Positions 7,693-17,852 of a DNA stretch of 35,533 nucleotides are shown piece by piece. Under the pieces are notes generated by a model. That model was not told the DNA's origin. It worked only from the letters and a program-made list of their open reading frames with translations, and searched no databases. Numbering within the stretch: the stretch's first letter is position 1; the number at the start of each line of letters is the position of its first letter. Location of the stretch: NCBI GenBank assembly GCA_030040015.1, contig JASHUM010000096.1, positions 1 through 35,533 on the forward strand, read 5' to 3'. This DNA is from Acidimicrobiales bacterium (GTDB taxonomy: Bacteria > Actinomycetota > Acidimicrobiia > Acidimicrobiales > UBA8190). A program made the translations under genes and the position numbers.

Positions 7693-8278
7693 CGCGCAGG
7701 ATCTCGTCCCAACCGATGGCGCCTGCGCGCAGGCACCGCGGGGTGTCCCCGGTGAGGTCGACCACCGTGGACGGCGGCTCGCCGCAGGTTCCTCCGTCGA
7801 GGACAGGCTGGTCTGCTCCGAAGCAGGCCACGACGTCCTGGGCGGTGGTGAGCGGGGCCTGGCCGTGCGGGTTGGCGCTGGTGGCGGCGAGCGGTCCCAC
7901 GACCCGGCACAGCCGGCGCACGACGTCGGCCGCCGGGCAGCGCAGGCCGATGGTGCCGGCGTCACCGCCGAGGTCCCAGACAAGACCAGCCCGCCGTCGG
8001 GCCACGACGGTGAGCGCTCCGGGCCAAAACTCCTGGACGAGACGGTCGAGAGCCGGTGTCCACCCCTCGGGATCGACCAGGTGGCGGGCCTGGGCGCCGT
8101 CGGCGACGAGGACGGGGAGAGCCACGTCGCCGGGCCGGTCCTTGAGGGCGAAGAGGAGGGCGGTCGCCCCCGGACGACTGGGGTCCGCGGCCAGGCCGTA
8201 GACGGTGTCGGTGGGCACGGCCACGACCGCTCCGGCCGAGAGCGCACGAGCGGCGTCTTGTTCTCCGACGACGGTCAT
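7679..8278 (-). CDS. L-threonylcarbamoyladenylate synthase (Sua5/YwlC/YrdC family)
   Basis: Makes threonylcarbamoyl-AMP from threonine, bicarbonate and ATP for the t6A37 modification of ANN-decoding tRNAs. It has 199 residues. Seen: PTDTVYGL (22-29), a KDRP segment (46-49) in the KxRP position, and the SANP motif in the C-terminal half. It has the YrdC domain only, without the extra Sua5 C-terminal domain, so it is the short YrdC/YwlC type. The ATG at 8278 overlaps the prmC TGA (ATGA), which fixes the start. It is the last gene of the rho-rpmE-prfA-prmC unit, as in mycobacteria, and its end overlaps the convergent thiolase-like gene by 14 bp. Confidence 0.92.
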   Translation of the reverse strand: MTVVGEQDAARALSAGAVVAVPTDTVYGLAADPSRPGATALLFALKDRPGDVALPVLVADGAQARHLVDPEGWTPALDRLVQEFWPGALTVVARRRAGLVWDLGGDAGTIGLRCPAADVVRRLCRVVGPLAATSANPHGQAPLTTAQDVVACFGADQPVLDGGTCGEPPSTVVDLTGDTPRCLRAGAIGWDEILRVSLR

Positions 8279-9186
8279 CGTCCCGGCCACCGGGCGACGA
8301 CGAAGCGGACGAGCCCCGTCAGGTCGCCACGCACCTCCACCTCGGTGAAGCCGCGGGCCCGGGCCTCGCTCCTGAGCCGCTCTCCCTGCCACGGCGCCAG
8401 CTCCATCACCAAAGAGCCCCCGGCTGCCAACCACTGCGGTGCCTGCTCGAGGATGGTGAGGTGGGCTTCCACCCCGACCGGACCGGCCACGAGTGCCTCG
8501 TAGGATCGTGGTCGCGCACCACCGGATCGAGCGTCGCCCACTCGGCCTCGCTCACGTACGGCGGGTTGGAGACGATGAGCGCCACGCCCCGGCGGAGCTC
8601 GGCGGGCAACGGCTCGAACCAGCTTCCCTCCAAGAACCGCACCCCATCGGCAACTTCCCGGTGCTGCGCCCCGACGCGCTCCTGGTTGGCCCGGGCCAGT
8701 GCCAGAGCATCGGTCGAGCGCTCCGTGGCCCATACCTCGAGCCCGGCCGGGCCCTCCACGGCGAGCGACAGGGCGATCACCCCCGATCCAGTGCCGAGGT
8801 CGACGGCGACGACACGTCCACCTGCGTCCGGCTGCGCCGACTCGCCCGGCGACAACTGCGCCAGGGCGAGCTCGACGAGCTGCTCGGTCTCGGGCCGCGG
8901 GACGAGTGATCGGCGGTCCACCAGGACGTCCAAGGACCGGAAGCCCCACGAGCCGAGCACGTGCTGCAGAGGCACCCCTGCCGCCCGCATCTCGGCCATC
9001 GTCCACGCCCGCTCCCGCGCCCCCGGCGAGAGCGCCTCGCCGGACCGCAGCACCACGACCGACAGCGGAACGGCGAGGACCTCGGCCACGATTCGGCCTG
9101 CCTCTTGCTCGTCGCCCACCACGGCGGTGATCTCGGAGAGGACCTCACCGACGCTCCGCCCCGGGGGGCGCTCGGCGTCGGTGGCG

Positions 9187-9209
<23 letters not shown>
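8275..9209 (-). pseudogene. prmC: Release factor glutamine methyltransferase, frameshifted
   Basis: N5-glutamine methyltransferase that methylates the GGQ glutamine of release factors. From ATG 9209 (inside the prfA 3' end) the frame shows PRPETEQLVE (104-113), the SAM-binding DLGTGSGVIAL (137-147) and the catalytic NPPYV (215-219). It then leaves the family pattern at residue 236 and would stop at 8406 as a 267-residue protein. The rest of a normal PrmC (YEALVAGPVGVEAHLTILEQ onward, ending VVARWPGR) is intact in the -1 frame to the stop at 8275. One missing base near 8500-8505 (GATCCTAC for GATCCNTAC) restores about 311 residues. The downstream frame is uncorrupted, so a sequencing or assembly error or a very recent mutation is likely. 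Confidence 0.85.
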
Positions 9210-10284
<1,075 letters not shown>

Positions 10285-10314
10285 GCCGGACCTGGCGCCC
10301 CCGACCGACGACGG

Positions 10315-10551
10315 TCAGGAGCCGGTGGACGGCGTGCGCCGGGAGCGCCCGGCGCGCTGGCCGTAGCGGCGCTGGAAGCGCTCGACGCGGCCGCCGGAGT
10401 CCACCAGCTTCTGCTTGCCGGTGAAGAACGGGTGGCATTCGTTGCACAGTTCGACATGGAGGTCGGACTTGGTCGAGCGAGTCGTGAAGGTGTTCCCGCA
10501 CGAGCAACGCACGGTGGCCTCACCGTAGTTGGGGTGGATGTCGGTCTTCAT
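10315..10551 (-). CDS. rpmE: 50S ribosomal protein L31 (zinc-binding form)
   Basis: bL31 of 78 residues, starting [16 protein letters not shown]. It is the zinc (C+) form: Cys16 and Cys18 (CSC) and Cys36 and Cys39 (CNEC) make the expected four-cysteine site. The core ends near FQRRYGQR, and the last about 12 residues are a basic tail. The ATG at 10551 follows a strong GGAGG at 4 nt spacing. It lies between rho and prfA, the usual actinobacterial place. In actinomycetes, C- paralogues of L31 are normally made under Zur control during zinc starvation; none is visible here. Confidence 0.97.
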   Translation of the reverse strand: MKTDIHPNYGEATVRCSCGNTFTTRSTKSDLHVELCNECHPFFTGKQKLVDSGGRVERFQRRYGQRAGRSRRTPSTGS

Positions 10552-10585
10552 GGGTCCTCCAACGGGCCGAGTGGCGCGGTGGTCG

Positions 10586-12244
10586 TCAGACCGCCGGGCC
10601 CTTGGCGATCTCGGCCAGGAACTCGTCGTTGCTCTTGGTGGTGCGGATCTTGTCGATGAGCAGCTCCAGGCCCGGTGCGGCGCTTCCGTCAGCGGCCAGG
10701 GCGTTGAGCACCCTCCGCAGCTTCCACACCTGCTGCAGCTGGCCCCGCTCGAAGAGGAGCTCCTCGTGACGGGTCTGACTGGCGTTGACGTCGATGGCCG
10801 GGTACAGCCGGCGCTCGGCCAGGCGCCGGTCGAGGCGCAGCTCCATGTTCCCTGTGCCCTTGAACTCCTCGAAGATGACCTCGTCCATCTTGGAGCCGGT
10901 CTCGACCAGGGCGGTGGCCAGGATGGTGAGTGAACCACCCTCCTCGATGTTGCGGGCCGCTCCGAAGAACTTCTTGGGCGGGTACAGCGCACCCGAGTCG
11001 ACACCACCGGACATGATGCGGCCGCTGGCCGGCTGGGCCAGGTTGTAGGCACGCGACAGCCGGGTGATGCCGTCGAGCACGATGACGACGTCCTGGCCCA
11101 GCTCCACCAAGCGCTTGGCCCGCTCGATGGTGAGCTCCGAGATGGCGGTGTGCTCGTCCGAGGGCCGGTCGAACGTGGAGGCCACGACCTCTCCCTTGAC
11201 CGACCGGCGCATGTCGGTGACCTCTTCAGGCCTCTCGTCCACCAGGAGCACGATGAGGTGCACCTCGGGGTTGTTGGCCTCGATGGAATGGGCGATCTGC
11301 TTGAGGATCGTCGTCTTGCCCGCCTTGGGGGGAGAGACGATCATCCCGCGCTGGCCCTTGCCGATGGGTGAGAGCAGGTCGATGATGCGAGTGGTCGCCT
11401 CGGCCGCCCCCTGCATCTCGAGCTTCAGCTTCTCGTCGGGGAACAGCGGCGTGAGGTCCTCGAACCGGGGCCGGTTCCGGGCCTGCTCCGGGTCGAGCTC
11501 GCACACCGAGTCGATGCGGATGAGCGCCGGGAACTTCTCGTTCGAGGCTGCCGGACGGCACGCCCCTTCGATGTAGTCGCCCTTGCGAAGGGCGAAACGC
11601 CGCGCCTGGCTGATCGACACGTACACGTCTCGCGCGCTCGGGAGGTACCCCTCAGCCCGGAGGAAGCCGTATCCCTCGTCGCGCAGGTCGAGCAGCCCAC
11701 GCACGGGGATGAGCTCACCGGAGTACTGAGCCTCCTGGCCGCCGCCCTGCAGCTCACGTTCCCCGCCAGGACCGCGATCGCGACCGCGGCGGCGCCGGTT
11801 GCGCCGGTTGCCGGGCTCGTTCCCCGCCGGCCGGTTCTGAGCCCGCTGGGGGCCGCCGGTCCCGCGCTCTGCCGGCGACGACGGCGGTGTCTCGACCTTG
11901 TCCGTCACAGAACCGTTACCTGCGGGCTCGCTGGCGGCGCCGTTGGCCGACACGTCGGACGGCAGGTCCTCGACGGCTGTCGCCGTCCTGGCCTCCTCGG
12001 GGCCGGCCTCGTTCCCCGAGGCCTCCTCGCTCGTGGAGCTCCGCCGGGCTCGCGAGCGCGACGCACCGTCGCCGTTGCCACCGGAAGCGCCGTCCACGCC
12101 GGCGGCTTGGAGGATCTGGTCGATGATGTCCGCCTTCTTGCTGCGGGAGTTCGTCTCGAGCGCCATGGCCTGGGCGATGGCGCGCAACTCCTCGCGTTCC
12201 TTGCGTTCGAGTACGGACCGCTCGAGCTGTTGCTCTGCAGCCAT
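10586..12244 (-). CDS. rho: Transcription termination factor Rho
   Basis: RNA-dependent hexameric helicase that ends transcription. It has 552 residues. The N-terminal helical domain (1-50) is followed by a long low-complexity insert (about 51-170: Ser/Glu/Gly-rich, then Arg/Asn/Gly-rich), typical of actinobacterial Rho and thought to add RNA affinity. Next come the primary RNA site with GYGFLR (191-196), Walker [10 protein letters not shown] (304-312), DERPEEVTD (336-344), Walker B VIVLD (387-391) and the SGGVDSGAL loop (412-420). The start is ATG 12244, preceded by GAGGTGG at suitable spacing; the frame opens earlier (12298) without support. rpmE begins 34 nt after its stop. Confidence 0.97.
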   Translation of the reverse strand: MAAEQQLERSVLERKEREELRAIAQAMALETNSRSKKADIIDQILQAAGVDGASGGNGDGASRSRARRSSTSEEASGNEAGPEEARTATAVEDLPSDVSANGAASEPAGNGSVTDKVETPPSSPAERGTGGPQRAQNRPAGNEPGNRRNRRRRGRDRGPGGERELQGGGQEAQYSGELIPVRGLLDLRDEGYGFLRAEGYLPSARDVYVSISQARRFALRKGDYIEGACRPAASNEKFPALIRIDSVCELDPEQARNRPRFEDLTPLFPDEKLKLEMQGAAEATTRIIDLLSPIGKGQRGMIVSPPKAGKTTILKQIAHSIEANNPEVHLIVLLVDERPEEVTDMRRSVKGEVVASTFDRPSDEHTAISELTIERAKRLVELGQDVVIVLDGITRLSRAYNLAQPASGRIMSGGVDSGALYPPKKFFGAARNIEEGGSLTILATALVETGSKMDEVIFEEFKGTGNMELRLDRRLAERRLYPAIDVNASQTRHEELLFERGQLQQVWKLRRVLNALAADGSAAPGLELLIDKIRTTKSNDEFLAEIAKGPAV

Positions 12245-12559
12245 GTATTCCACCTCACTGGATCGTGCCGTTTCGGGACGGACGGAGCGCCGACACAAGA
12301 CGACACTGGATTACGGGCGGACACCGGTACGCTTCTCGACCGGTTCCACCGCTTCCCCATCTCGCAACCGCCGGGGGACGCCCCGGGAAGCCACCTTCGG
12401 GACGTCTACCGCGCTCCGGAGGATGTGGGGGCGGCGGTGCCAAGATGATACCGGAGCACCGCCTCCAACGCCAACAACAGCGGGGCGACCACCGCTATTC
12501 CCGTTCTCGGCGCCGGGAAACCCCGCCCCGTGTCCAGCCTGAGACCGTGTCTCGCCGCC
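12245..12559 (-). other. rho leader region (no gene seen)
   Basis: 315 bp between thrC and rho. In mycobacteria thrB lies here; I see no homoserine kinase remnant in any frame. The stretch holds the probable rho promoter at 12445-12474 and about 195 nt of untranslated leader. rho leaders are often sites of Rho autoregulation (established in other bacteria); no specific attenuator fold was proved here. Confidence 0.5.
12445..12474 (-). promoter_or_regulatory. Probable rho promoter
   Basis: On the minus strand the -10 is TATCAT (12450-12445), five of six matching TATAAT. A -35-like TTGGCG (12474-12469) stands 18 nt upstream. It is the best housekeeping-type promoter in the window. The expected start is near 12438, giving a leader of about 195 nt before the rho ATG at 12244. 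Confidence 0.55.
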
Positions 12560-13603
12560 TCACAGACCCAGGGCGTCGAGGACTGCTCCGGCGTCGGGGT
12601 CGACGGGGGTGGGGACGGGGATCTGGCTGATGGCAAGGTCGGGGTCCTTGAGGCCGTGGCCGGTCAGCACGCACACCACCGTCGACCCTTCCGGGACTCC
12701 GGCCCGCAGCAGCCCGGCCACCGATGCCGCCGAAGCGGCCTCGCAGAACACACCCTCCTCCGAGGCGAGGAACCGGTAGGCGGCCAGGATCTCCTCGTCG
12801 GTCACGGCCGTGATCGACCCGCCCGACTCGGTGGCGGCGGCGGTGGCGCCGTACCACGACGCCGGGTTCCCGATCCGAATCGCCGTCGCCACGGTGTCGG
12901 GACGCTCGATGGGGTGGCCCTCGACGATGGGTGCGGCGCCTGCAGCCTGGAAGCCGAGCATGCGGGGGAGCTTGGTGGCCCGGCCGCCGTGACGGTACTC
13001 GCAGTACCCGCGCCAATAGGCGGTGATGTTGCCGGCGTTGCCCACCGGAATGCAGTGGACGTCGGGCGCATCGCCGAGCACGTCGACCACCTCGAAGGCA
13101 CCGGTCTTCTGCCCCTCGATCCGGTACGGGTTCACCGAGTTCACCACCGTCACCGGCTCCCGCTCGCCCAGCGTCCGGACGATGGTGAGGGCTTGATCGA
13201 AGTTGCCCCGGATCTGGAGCACCCGCGCTCCGTGCACCAGGGCCTGGGCCAGCTTGCCCAAGGCGATGTGGCCTTCGGGGATCAGCACGGCGCAGGTGAG
13301 CCCGGCCCGTGTGGCATAGGCGGCCGCCGAGGCAGAGGTGTTGCCCGTCGACGCGCACAACACGGCCTTGGCGCCCTCCTCGGCCGCCTTGGAGATGGCC
13401 AGGGTCATGCCCCGGTCCTTGAAGGACCCGGTCGGGTTGGCTCCTTCGAGCTTGAGCAAGACCCGCGCCCCGGTTCGCGCCGACAAGCGAGGTGCGGGAA
13501 CGAGTGGCGTGCCTCCTTCGAGGAGAGTGACGACCGGGGTTGCGTCGGTGACGGGTAGCAGCGCCCGGTACGTTTCGATGACGCCCGGCCACCCGCTCGT
13601 CAT
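12560..13603 (-). CDS. thrC: Threonine synthase
   Basis: PLP enzyme converting O-phosphohomoserine to threonine, 347 residues. The PLP lysine is Lys62 in [13 protein letters not shown]. The [13 protein letters not shown] phosphate and substrate loop and the [15 protein letters not shown] segment are typical of the short, mycobacterial-type threonine synthase. The ATG at 13603 overlaps the hom TGA (ATGA), so the two are translationally coupled. The substrate-making homoserine kinase (thrB), usually the next gene, is absent from this window. The frame is open far upstream, but only as a hom shadow. Confidence 0.96.
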   Translation of the reverse strand: MTSGWPGVIETYRALLPVTDATPVVTLLEGGTPLVPAPRLSARTGARVLLKLEGANPTGSFKDRGMTLAISKAAEEGAKAVLCASTGNTSASAAAYATRAGLTCAVLIPEGHIALGKLAQALVHGARVLQIRGNFDQALTIVRTLGEREPVTVVNSVNPYRIEGQKTGAFEVVDVLGDAPDVHCIPVGNAGNITAYWRGYCEYRHGGRATKLPRMLGFQAAGAAPIVEGHPIERPDTVATAIRIGNPASWYGATAAATESGGSITAVTDEEILAAYRFLASEEGVFCEAASAASVAGLLRAGVPEGSTVVCVLTGHGLKDPDLAISQIPVPTPVDPDAGAVLDALGL

Positions 13604-14937
13604 CGATCTTCCTCGTCGCCCAACACCCTGAGGACGCCCCCGACGTGCTCGACCACGTCGAGCTTTCGCAGACCGTCGAGGGTGGCCATGACGTCGCCCT
13701 GGCGGGCGACGTGGGTCAAGAACACGAGCCTGGCCTCGTCCCCCATCCCCAACTGCTCCATGGACCTGATCGACACGCCGTGCTGGCCGAACACTGTGGC
13801 CACGGCGGCGAGGACACCGGGACGGTCGACGACGTCGATGTTCAGGTACCACGCACAGCGCAGGTCGTCAGCGGGATGCATGTGCGCCGAAGACCGCATC
13901 GGCGTTCGAGCCGGCGCGCCCGCTTGGAGGTGATGGGCAGCGTCGACGACGTCGCCCAACACCGCGGAGGCGGTGGGGAGCCCCCCTGCACCTCGGCCGT
14001 AGAGCATCAGCTCTCCGGCGGCAGCGCCCTCCACGAACACGGCGTTGAAAGCACCGCGCACTGCGGCCAGCGGATGGGTGTTGGGCAACATGGCGGGATG
14101 GACACGCACCGAGACTTCCGGCGGTGCGTCTGCTCTCGCCGTGGTTCCCGGCGGGTCGAGCCGTTCGGCGACGGCCAGCAACTTGACGGTGTATCCGAGC
14201 TGGGCGGCGAAGGCGATGTCCACCGGGCTGACCGACGTGATCCCCTCACGGGGCACGTCGTCGGTGTGCACGTCGCAGCGGAACGCGATCGAGGCCAGGA
14301 TGGCCGCCTTGGCGGCCGCGTCGTGACCGTCCACGTCGGCGCTCGGGTCCCGTTCGGCGAATCCCAGTCGTTGGGCCTCGGCCAGCGCGTCGGCGTAGGC
14401 CATATGGCTCTCGGACATGCGGGTGAGGATGAAGTTGGTGGTGCCGTTCACGATGCCCATGACCCTGCGCACCCGCTCGCCGGCCAGCGACTCACGCAGT
14501 GGTCGGATGATCGGGATGGCCCCGGCCACCGCCGCCTCGTAGAGCAGGTCGACCCCGGCGTCGGCGGCCAGGGCGGAGAGGACGGCGCCTTCGGCGGCGA
14601 GGAGCTCCTTGTTGGCGGTGACCACCGCCTTGCCCGCGGCCAGAGCGGATCGGACGAGCGTGCCGGCCGGCTCCAGGCCTCCGACGAGCTCGACCACGAC
14701 GTCCACGCCCGGGTCCTCGACGAGACGCTTGGCGTCCCCGGTGACCAGCTCGGCGGGAATGCCGGTGCGGGGCTTGGCCGGGTTCCCCACGGCCACAGCG
14801 GCCAGCTCGAGACGGACGCCGGTACGCGCCGCGATGCCGGCCGCGTCCTCGAGGAGCAGTGACACCAGGGCGGCGCCCACGTTGCCGGCGCCCAGGACGC
14901 CGACACGCACAGGCCGGTCCGAGCCACCCTTCGCCAT
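13600..14937 (-). CDS. hom: Homoserine dehydrogenase
   Basis: NAD(P)-dependent reduction of aspartate semialdehyde to homoserine, the branch point to threonine and methionine. It has 445 residues. Seen: the Rossmann loop GAGNVG (16-21), VTANKELLA with Lys110, [14 protein letters not shown] (161-174), and the catalytic region [15 protein letters not shown] with Asp204/Lys210. A C-terminal ACT domain (about 355-430, [18 protein letters not shown]) suggests threonine feedback inhibition, as known for the family. The ATG at 14937 has no Shine-Dalgarno but a TAGCCT box 6 nt upstream, so hom-thrC probably has its own leaderless promoter in addition to read-through from lysA. Confidence 0.96.
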   Translation of the reverse strand: MAKGGSDRPVRVGVLGAGNVGAALVSLLLEDAAGIAARTGVRLELAAVAVGNPAKPRTGIPAELVTGDAKRLVEDPGVDVVVELVGGLEPAGTLVRSALAAGKAVVTANKELLAAEGAVLSALAADAGVDLLYEAAVAGAIPIIRPLRESLAGERVRRVMGIVNGTTNFILTRMSESHMAYADALAEAQRLGFAERDPSADVDGHDAAAKAAILASIAFRCDVHTDDVPREGITSVSPVDIAFAAQLGYTVKLLAVAERLDPPGTTARADAPPEVSVRVHPAMLPNTHPLAAVRGAFNAVFVEGAAAGELMLYGRGAGGLPTASAVLGDVVDAAHHLQAGAPARTPMRSSAHMHPADDLRCAWYLNIDVVDRPGVLAAVATVFGQHGVSIRSMEQLGMGDEARLVFLTHVARQGDVMATLDGLRKLDVVEHVGGVLRVLGDEEDR

Positions 14938-14943
14938 CGATCG

Positions 14944-14949
14944 AGGCTA
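14944..14949 (-). promoter_or_regulatory. -10 box of hom (leaderless layout)
   Basis: TAGCCT on the minus strand, 6 nt before the hom ATG at 14937, in the 58-bp lysA-hom gap. No ribosome-binding site lies between box and start. Confidence 0.45.
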
Positions 14950-14995
14950 CCGCCCGGCACCGCCGATCCCGGGGGTCCCCGCCGCCGGCGAGGGC

Positions 14996-16348
14996 TCAGG
15001 AGTCCAGTCGGGTCAGGTCCTCGTCGGTCTCCCGGCGCACCACCACCCGGGCCTCGCCGCCGGTCACGAACACCACGGCGGGACGGGGCACCTTGTTGTA
15101 ATTGGACGCCATCGAGTACCCGTAGGCGCCCGTGACCGGTGTGGCGAGCACGTCACCGACGGCCAGGTCGGCCGGGAGCCGGGCGTCGGGCACCACCACG
15201 TCGCCCGACTCGCAGTGCTTGCCCACCACCCTCACGGCCCGGGGCCGGGTCGCGTCGAGGGCCCGGGGAAGGAAGGCCTCGTAGCCGCTGCCGTAGAGCA
15301 CCGGCCGCGGGTTGTCGCTCATGCCCCCGTCCACCGACACGTAGGTGCGGAGACCGGGAAGCTCCTTGATCGTCCCCACCCGGTACAAGGTCATCCCGGC
15401 GGTGGCCACGATGGCCCGCCCTGGCTCGGCGGTGATGCGGGTGCGCTCGGGCACGCCGGCCTCACGGCACGCCTGGAGGACGGCCGCCGCCCACTCGGCC
15501 AGGGACGGTGCCGACTCGCCGGCGACGTAGGGCACGCCCAGCCCGCCTCCGATGCAGAGCTCAGGGAGCCTGAGCGGCGCCAGGAACCGTCCCAGGATCC
15601 GTGACTCCTCGGCGAAGGACTCGGCCAGGAAGACCTGGCTGCCGATGTGGGCGTGGAGGCCCACCGCCTCGAGAGCGGGATTGGCCCGAACGGCGGCGAG
15701 GGCGGTCTTCGCCGCGCCCGAGGCCAGCCCGAAGCCGAACTTGGTGTCGTCCTGCCCTGTGCGCACGAACTCGTGGGTGTGTGCTTCCACGCCGGGCGTG
15801 ACCCTGACGAGGACGGAGAGGGGCTGATCGGCGGTGCGGCGTCCGCCATGACCACGGGTGCTGCCCTCGAGGAGGCGCCCGAGGCGCTCGATCTCGTCGA
15901 AGGAATCGATCACCACCCGCCCCACCCCGGCGGCGACGGCGGCAGCAAGCTCCTCTTCGCTCTTGTTGTTGCCGTGCAGGACCAGCCGGTCGGCAGGGAC
16001 GCCGGCCGACAAGGCGACGTGCATCTCGCCCCCGGTTGAGACGTCGAGGCACATCCCTTCCTCATGGGCGAGCCGTGCCATCGCCGTGCACAAGAAGGCC
16101 TTGGTGGCATAGGCCACACCGTCTCCCCACGCCGCCACCGCCTGGCGACAGCGGTCGCGCAGGTGCGCCTCGTCGTAGACGAAGAGCGGGGTGCCGAACT
16201 CGTCGGCCAGGTCCAGCACGTCGACTCCGCCCACCGAGAGCCGGCCTTGTGGATCGGCGGTCGCCGAGAACGGCAACAGGGAACGATCGATGGGGCCTTC
16301 GTCGGGTGGAGGCCCGACGAGTGGCTCCAGTTCCGGCTCCCCCACCAT
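14996..16348 (-). CDS. lysA: Diaminopimelate decarboxylase
   Basis: PLP enzyme of fold type III that decarboxylates meso-diaminopimelate to lysine, 450 residues. The PLP lysine is Lys83 in AYATKAFLC. HAHIGSQ (232-238), the phosphate-binding GGGLG (267-271) and AEPGRAIV (307-314) follow. The partner-subunit Cys379 in HCESGD and the C-terminal GAYGYSMASNYN complete the active site. Its first about 30 residues are an acidic N-terminal extension, as in actinobacterial LysA. The ATG at 16348 lies 8 nt after a TACCCT box (leaderless). It heads lysA-hom-thrC; argS, its usual neighbour, is 7 kb away here. Confidence 0.96.
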   Translation of the reverse strand: MVGEPELEPLVGPPPDEGPIDRSLLPFSATADPQGRLSVGGVDVLDLADEFGTPLFVYDEAHLRDRCRQAVAAWGDGVAYATKAFLCTAMARLAHEEGMCLDVSTGGEMHVALSAGVPADRLVLHGNNKSEEELAAAVAAGVGRVVIDSFDEIERLGRLLEGSTRGHGGRRTADQPLSVLVRVTPGVEAHTHEFVRTGQDDTKFGFGLASGAAKTALAAVRANPALEAVGLHAHIGSQVFLAESFAEESRILGRFLAPLRLPELCIGGGLGVPYVAGESAPSLAEWAAAVLQACREAGVPERTRITAEPGRAIVATAGMTLYRVGTIKELPGLRTYVSVDGGMSDNPRPVLYGSGYEAFLPRALDATRPRAVRVVGKHCESGDVVVPDARLPADLAVGDVLATPVTGAYGYSMASNYNKVPRPAVVFVTGGEARVVVRRETDEDLTRLDS

Positions 16349-16356
16349 GGGCCGCG

Positions 16357-16362
16357 AGGGTA
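16357..16362 (-). promoter_or_regulatory. -10 box of lysA (leaderless layout)
   Basis: TACCCT on the minus strand, 8 nt before the ATG at 16348, with no Shine-Dalgarno between. Confidence 0.45.
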
Positions 16363-16420
16363 TCGGGCACCCGGGCCTGGCTCGTCATCGTGACCCGGCG
16401 GGGCTTCGCGAACCCAGGGG

Positions 16421-16426
16421 TACAGT
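16421..16426 (+). promoter_or_regulatory. -10 box of tRNA-Arg
   Basis: TACAGT on the plus strand, with transcription expected to begin about 35 nt before the mature tRNA. No good -35 is recognisable. Confidence 0.35.
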
Positions 16427-16468
16427 TCTGTGACGCCCCGCGATCCGCCCGGCGGAATGCGGGCGACT

Positions 16469-16539
<71 letters not shown>

Positions 16540-16540
<1 letters not shown>

Positions 16541-16569
16541 CCGCTGCCGAGGACGCCGCTGCCGAGGAC
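16540..16569 (+). repeat. 15-bp direct repeat directly after tRNA-Arg
   Basis: GCCGCTGCCGAGGAC occurs twice without a gap (16540-16554, 16555-16569), and a third partial copy begins at 16570. It starts at the tRNA discriminator base. No integrase or element is nearby. Confidence 0.85.
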
Positions 16570-16586
16570 GCCGTTGAAGGCGCTGT

Positions 16587-17381
16587 TCAGTGGGCGAAGA
16601 GGTGGTACCCGGCGTACGTCCACGCCACGACGAGAAGGACGTTGGCCGCCACCGGCGCGGTGATGAACCGCACGAGCTCCTCACCGTTGGCGAGCCGGCC
16701 GCTGGTGCGTCGGGCGAGCTGGTCGACCACGACGCCCGCACCGACCACCCCGAGCCAGAAGGCCACCCCGGCCGGCCTGCTGTCGGGAAGGATCACGGCG
16801 AGAGCCGTCGCCGGCGAGTGCATCAACAGCGGCACGCCCAAGGCACCACCGCCGTCGATTGGTTCGGCGCTCGTTGCCGTCTGCGCAGGAACCGGTTCGA
16901 CGGGGGCCCTGGCCCGGGCGGCGCCGTACCCGATGCCCACCAGCATCCACACGAGGAGCATTGCCGCGTTGAGCGGCCGGAACGCTTGCGTGAGCGCGCT
17001 GATCGTGAGGTGGACCTCGTGCTTCCCGGTGTTGAGCCCGAGGACCTCCCACACCAGGACCACCAACGAGATGGTCAACCACGGCGAGACTCCCACGAGC
17101 GCCCGACGACCCCCTCCTCGGCCCGGGCCCGGCCACGGATCGCCCACGGGCTCGAGTCGCGGCATCCGTGGACGACCCCGTCGACCCTGCCAGAAGAACA
17201 CGTCGACGACCACGACAGCCGCCAGCGAGACGGCCCACGTGACGCGGGCCGGAGTGGTGGCACGGTGGAAGCCGCTCACCCATGCGCACCAGGTGCACAG
17301 CACCAAGGCACACAACAGCGCCGTGAGCAGCGCCCGACGGGGGCGCCGGCCGGGAACGTGGCGTGCGTGGGACCGGCTCAC
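16587..17381 (-). CDS. Unrecognised six-helix membrane protein
   Basis: A 264-residue membrane protein that I do not recognise. Likely helices lie at about 17-37, 44-64, 100-116, 136-153, 204-222 and 238-258, with an Arg/Pro-rich loop at 65-97 and a Pro/Ala-rich loop at 155-180. Noticeable segments are LGLNTGKHEVHLT (114-126), a short polar stretch with two His between hydrophobic runs, and FRPLNAAMLLVW. The GTG at 17381 overlaps the DUF3052 stop (GTGA), which decides the start and makes it the second gene of a two-gene unit. The frame is open far upstream but loses membrane character there. It converges on tRNA-Arg. Function unknown. Confidence 0.7.
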   Translation of the reverse strand: MSRSHARHVPGRRPRRALLTALLCALVLCTWCAWVSGFHRATTPARVTWAVSLAAVVVVDVFFWQGRRGRPRMPRLEPVGDPWPGPGRGGGRRALVGVSPWLTISLVVLVWEVLGLNTGKHEVHLTISALTQAFRPLNAAMLLVWMLVGIGYGAARARAPVEPVPAQTATSAEPIDGGGALGVPLLMHSPATALAVILPDSRPAGVAFWLGVVGAGVVVDQLARRTSGRLANGEELVRFITAPVAANVLLVVAWTYAGYHLFAH

Positions 17382-17794
17382 CGGCGGCGCTCCTTGCGCC
17401 ATACCAGCTTGAGCGCCGACCAGTCCCCGTCGAGCGCGGCCACCTTGACGTCGACGAGCCCGAGCGCCAGCGCAGCGGAGCGGACGACGTGGTCCGTGAT
17501 GTCGCTCTCGTGTCCCGCGGCGCGCCGGGGCCAGGCCGCCCACGCCGCGCCGTCGGGGAACACCGCCTGGGCGATGGCCGGCATGGACCGTTCCAATGTG
17601 CTGCGCGCCCGGAAGAAGCCAACCACGACGTCGGCACCGGAGGTGGATCTCCCGAGCTTGGCCCGACGTGAGAGCCGAACCCCCATGGGAAGGTCGGGGA
17701 TCGCCCAACGACCCGGCGCGCCGACGAGGACCACCTCTTGGCCCTCTCTGACGCCCAGCTTGCGTGCCAGGGAAGCGGCGGACGGCTCGGGCAC
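17378..17794 (-). CDS. DUF3052-family protein
   Basis: A soluble protein of about 138 residues matching the DUF3052 pattern as I remember it: LARKLGVREGQEVVLVGAPGRW near the start, ADVVVGFFRARSTLERSMPAI in the middle, FPDGAAWAAWPRRAAG, then VRSAALALGLVDVKVAALDGDWSALKLVWRK at the end. Members are common in actinobacteria and have no firm function; the fold resembles a small Rossmann or methyltransferase-like unit (inference). The start is uncertain: GTG 17794 keeps the whole conserved region and has a CAAGCT box 6 nt upstream but no Shine-Dalgarno. It is coupled to the downstream membrane-protein gene and divergent from the carbonic anhydrase. Confidence 0.8.
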   Translation of the reverse strand: MPEPSAASLARKLGVREGQEVVLVGAPGRWAIPDLPMGVRLSRRAKLGRSTSGADVVVGFFRARSTLERSMPAIAQAVFPDGAAWAAWPRRAAGHESDITDHVVRSAALALGLVDVKVAALDGDWSALKLVWRKERRR

Positions 17795-17839
17795 CGCCGA
17801 AGCTTGGCATGGTCGTCTCCGGCCGTAACGACGTGGCCC

Positions 17840-17845
17840 TAGGGT
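17840..17845 (+). promoter_or_regulatory. -10 box of the carbonic anhydrase gene (leaderless layout)
   Basis: TAGGGT, 7 nt before GTG 17853. It favours this GTG over GTG 17844, which overlaps the box itself. Confidence 0.5.
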
Positions 17846-17852
17846 GCGGTGC

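Noticed and set aside
8500-8510. Programmed -1 frameshift in prmC
   Set aside because: No X-XXY-YYZ slippery site and no clear downstream structure; a 1-nt deletion or assembly error explains it better.
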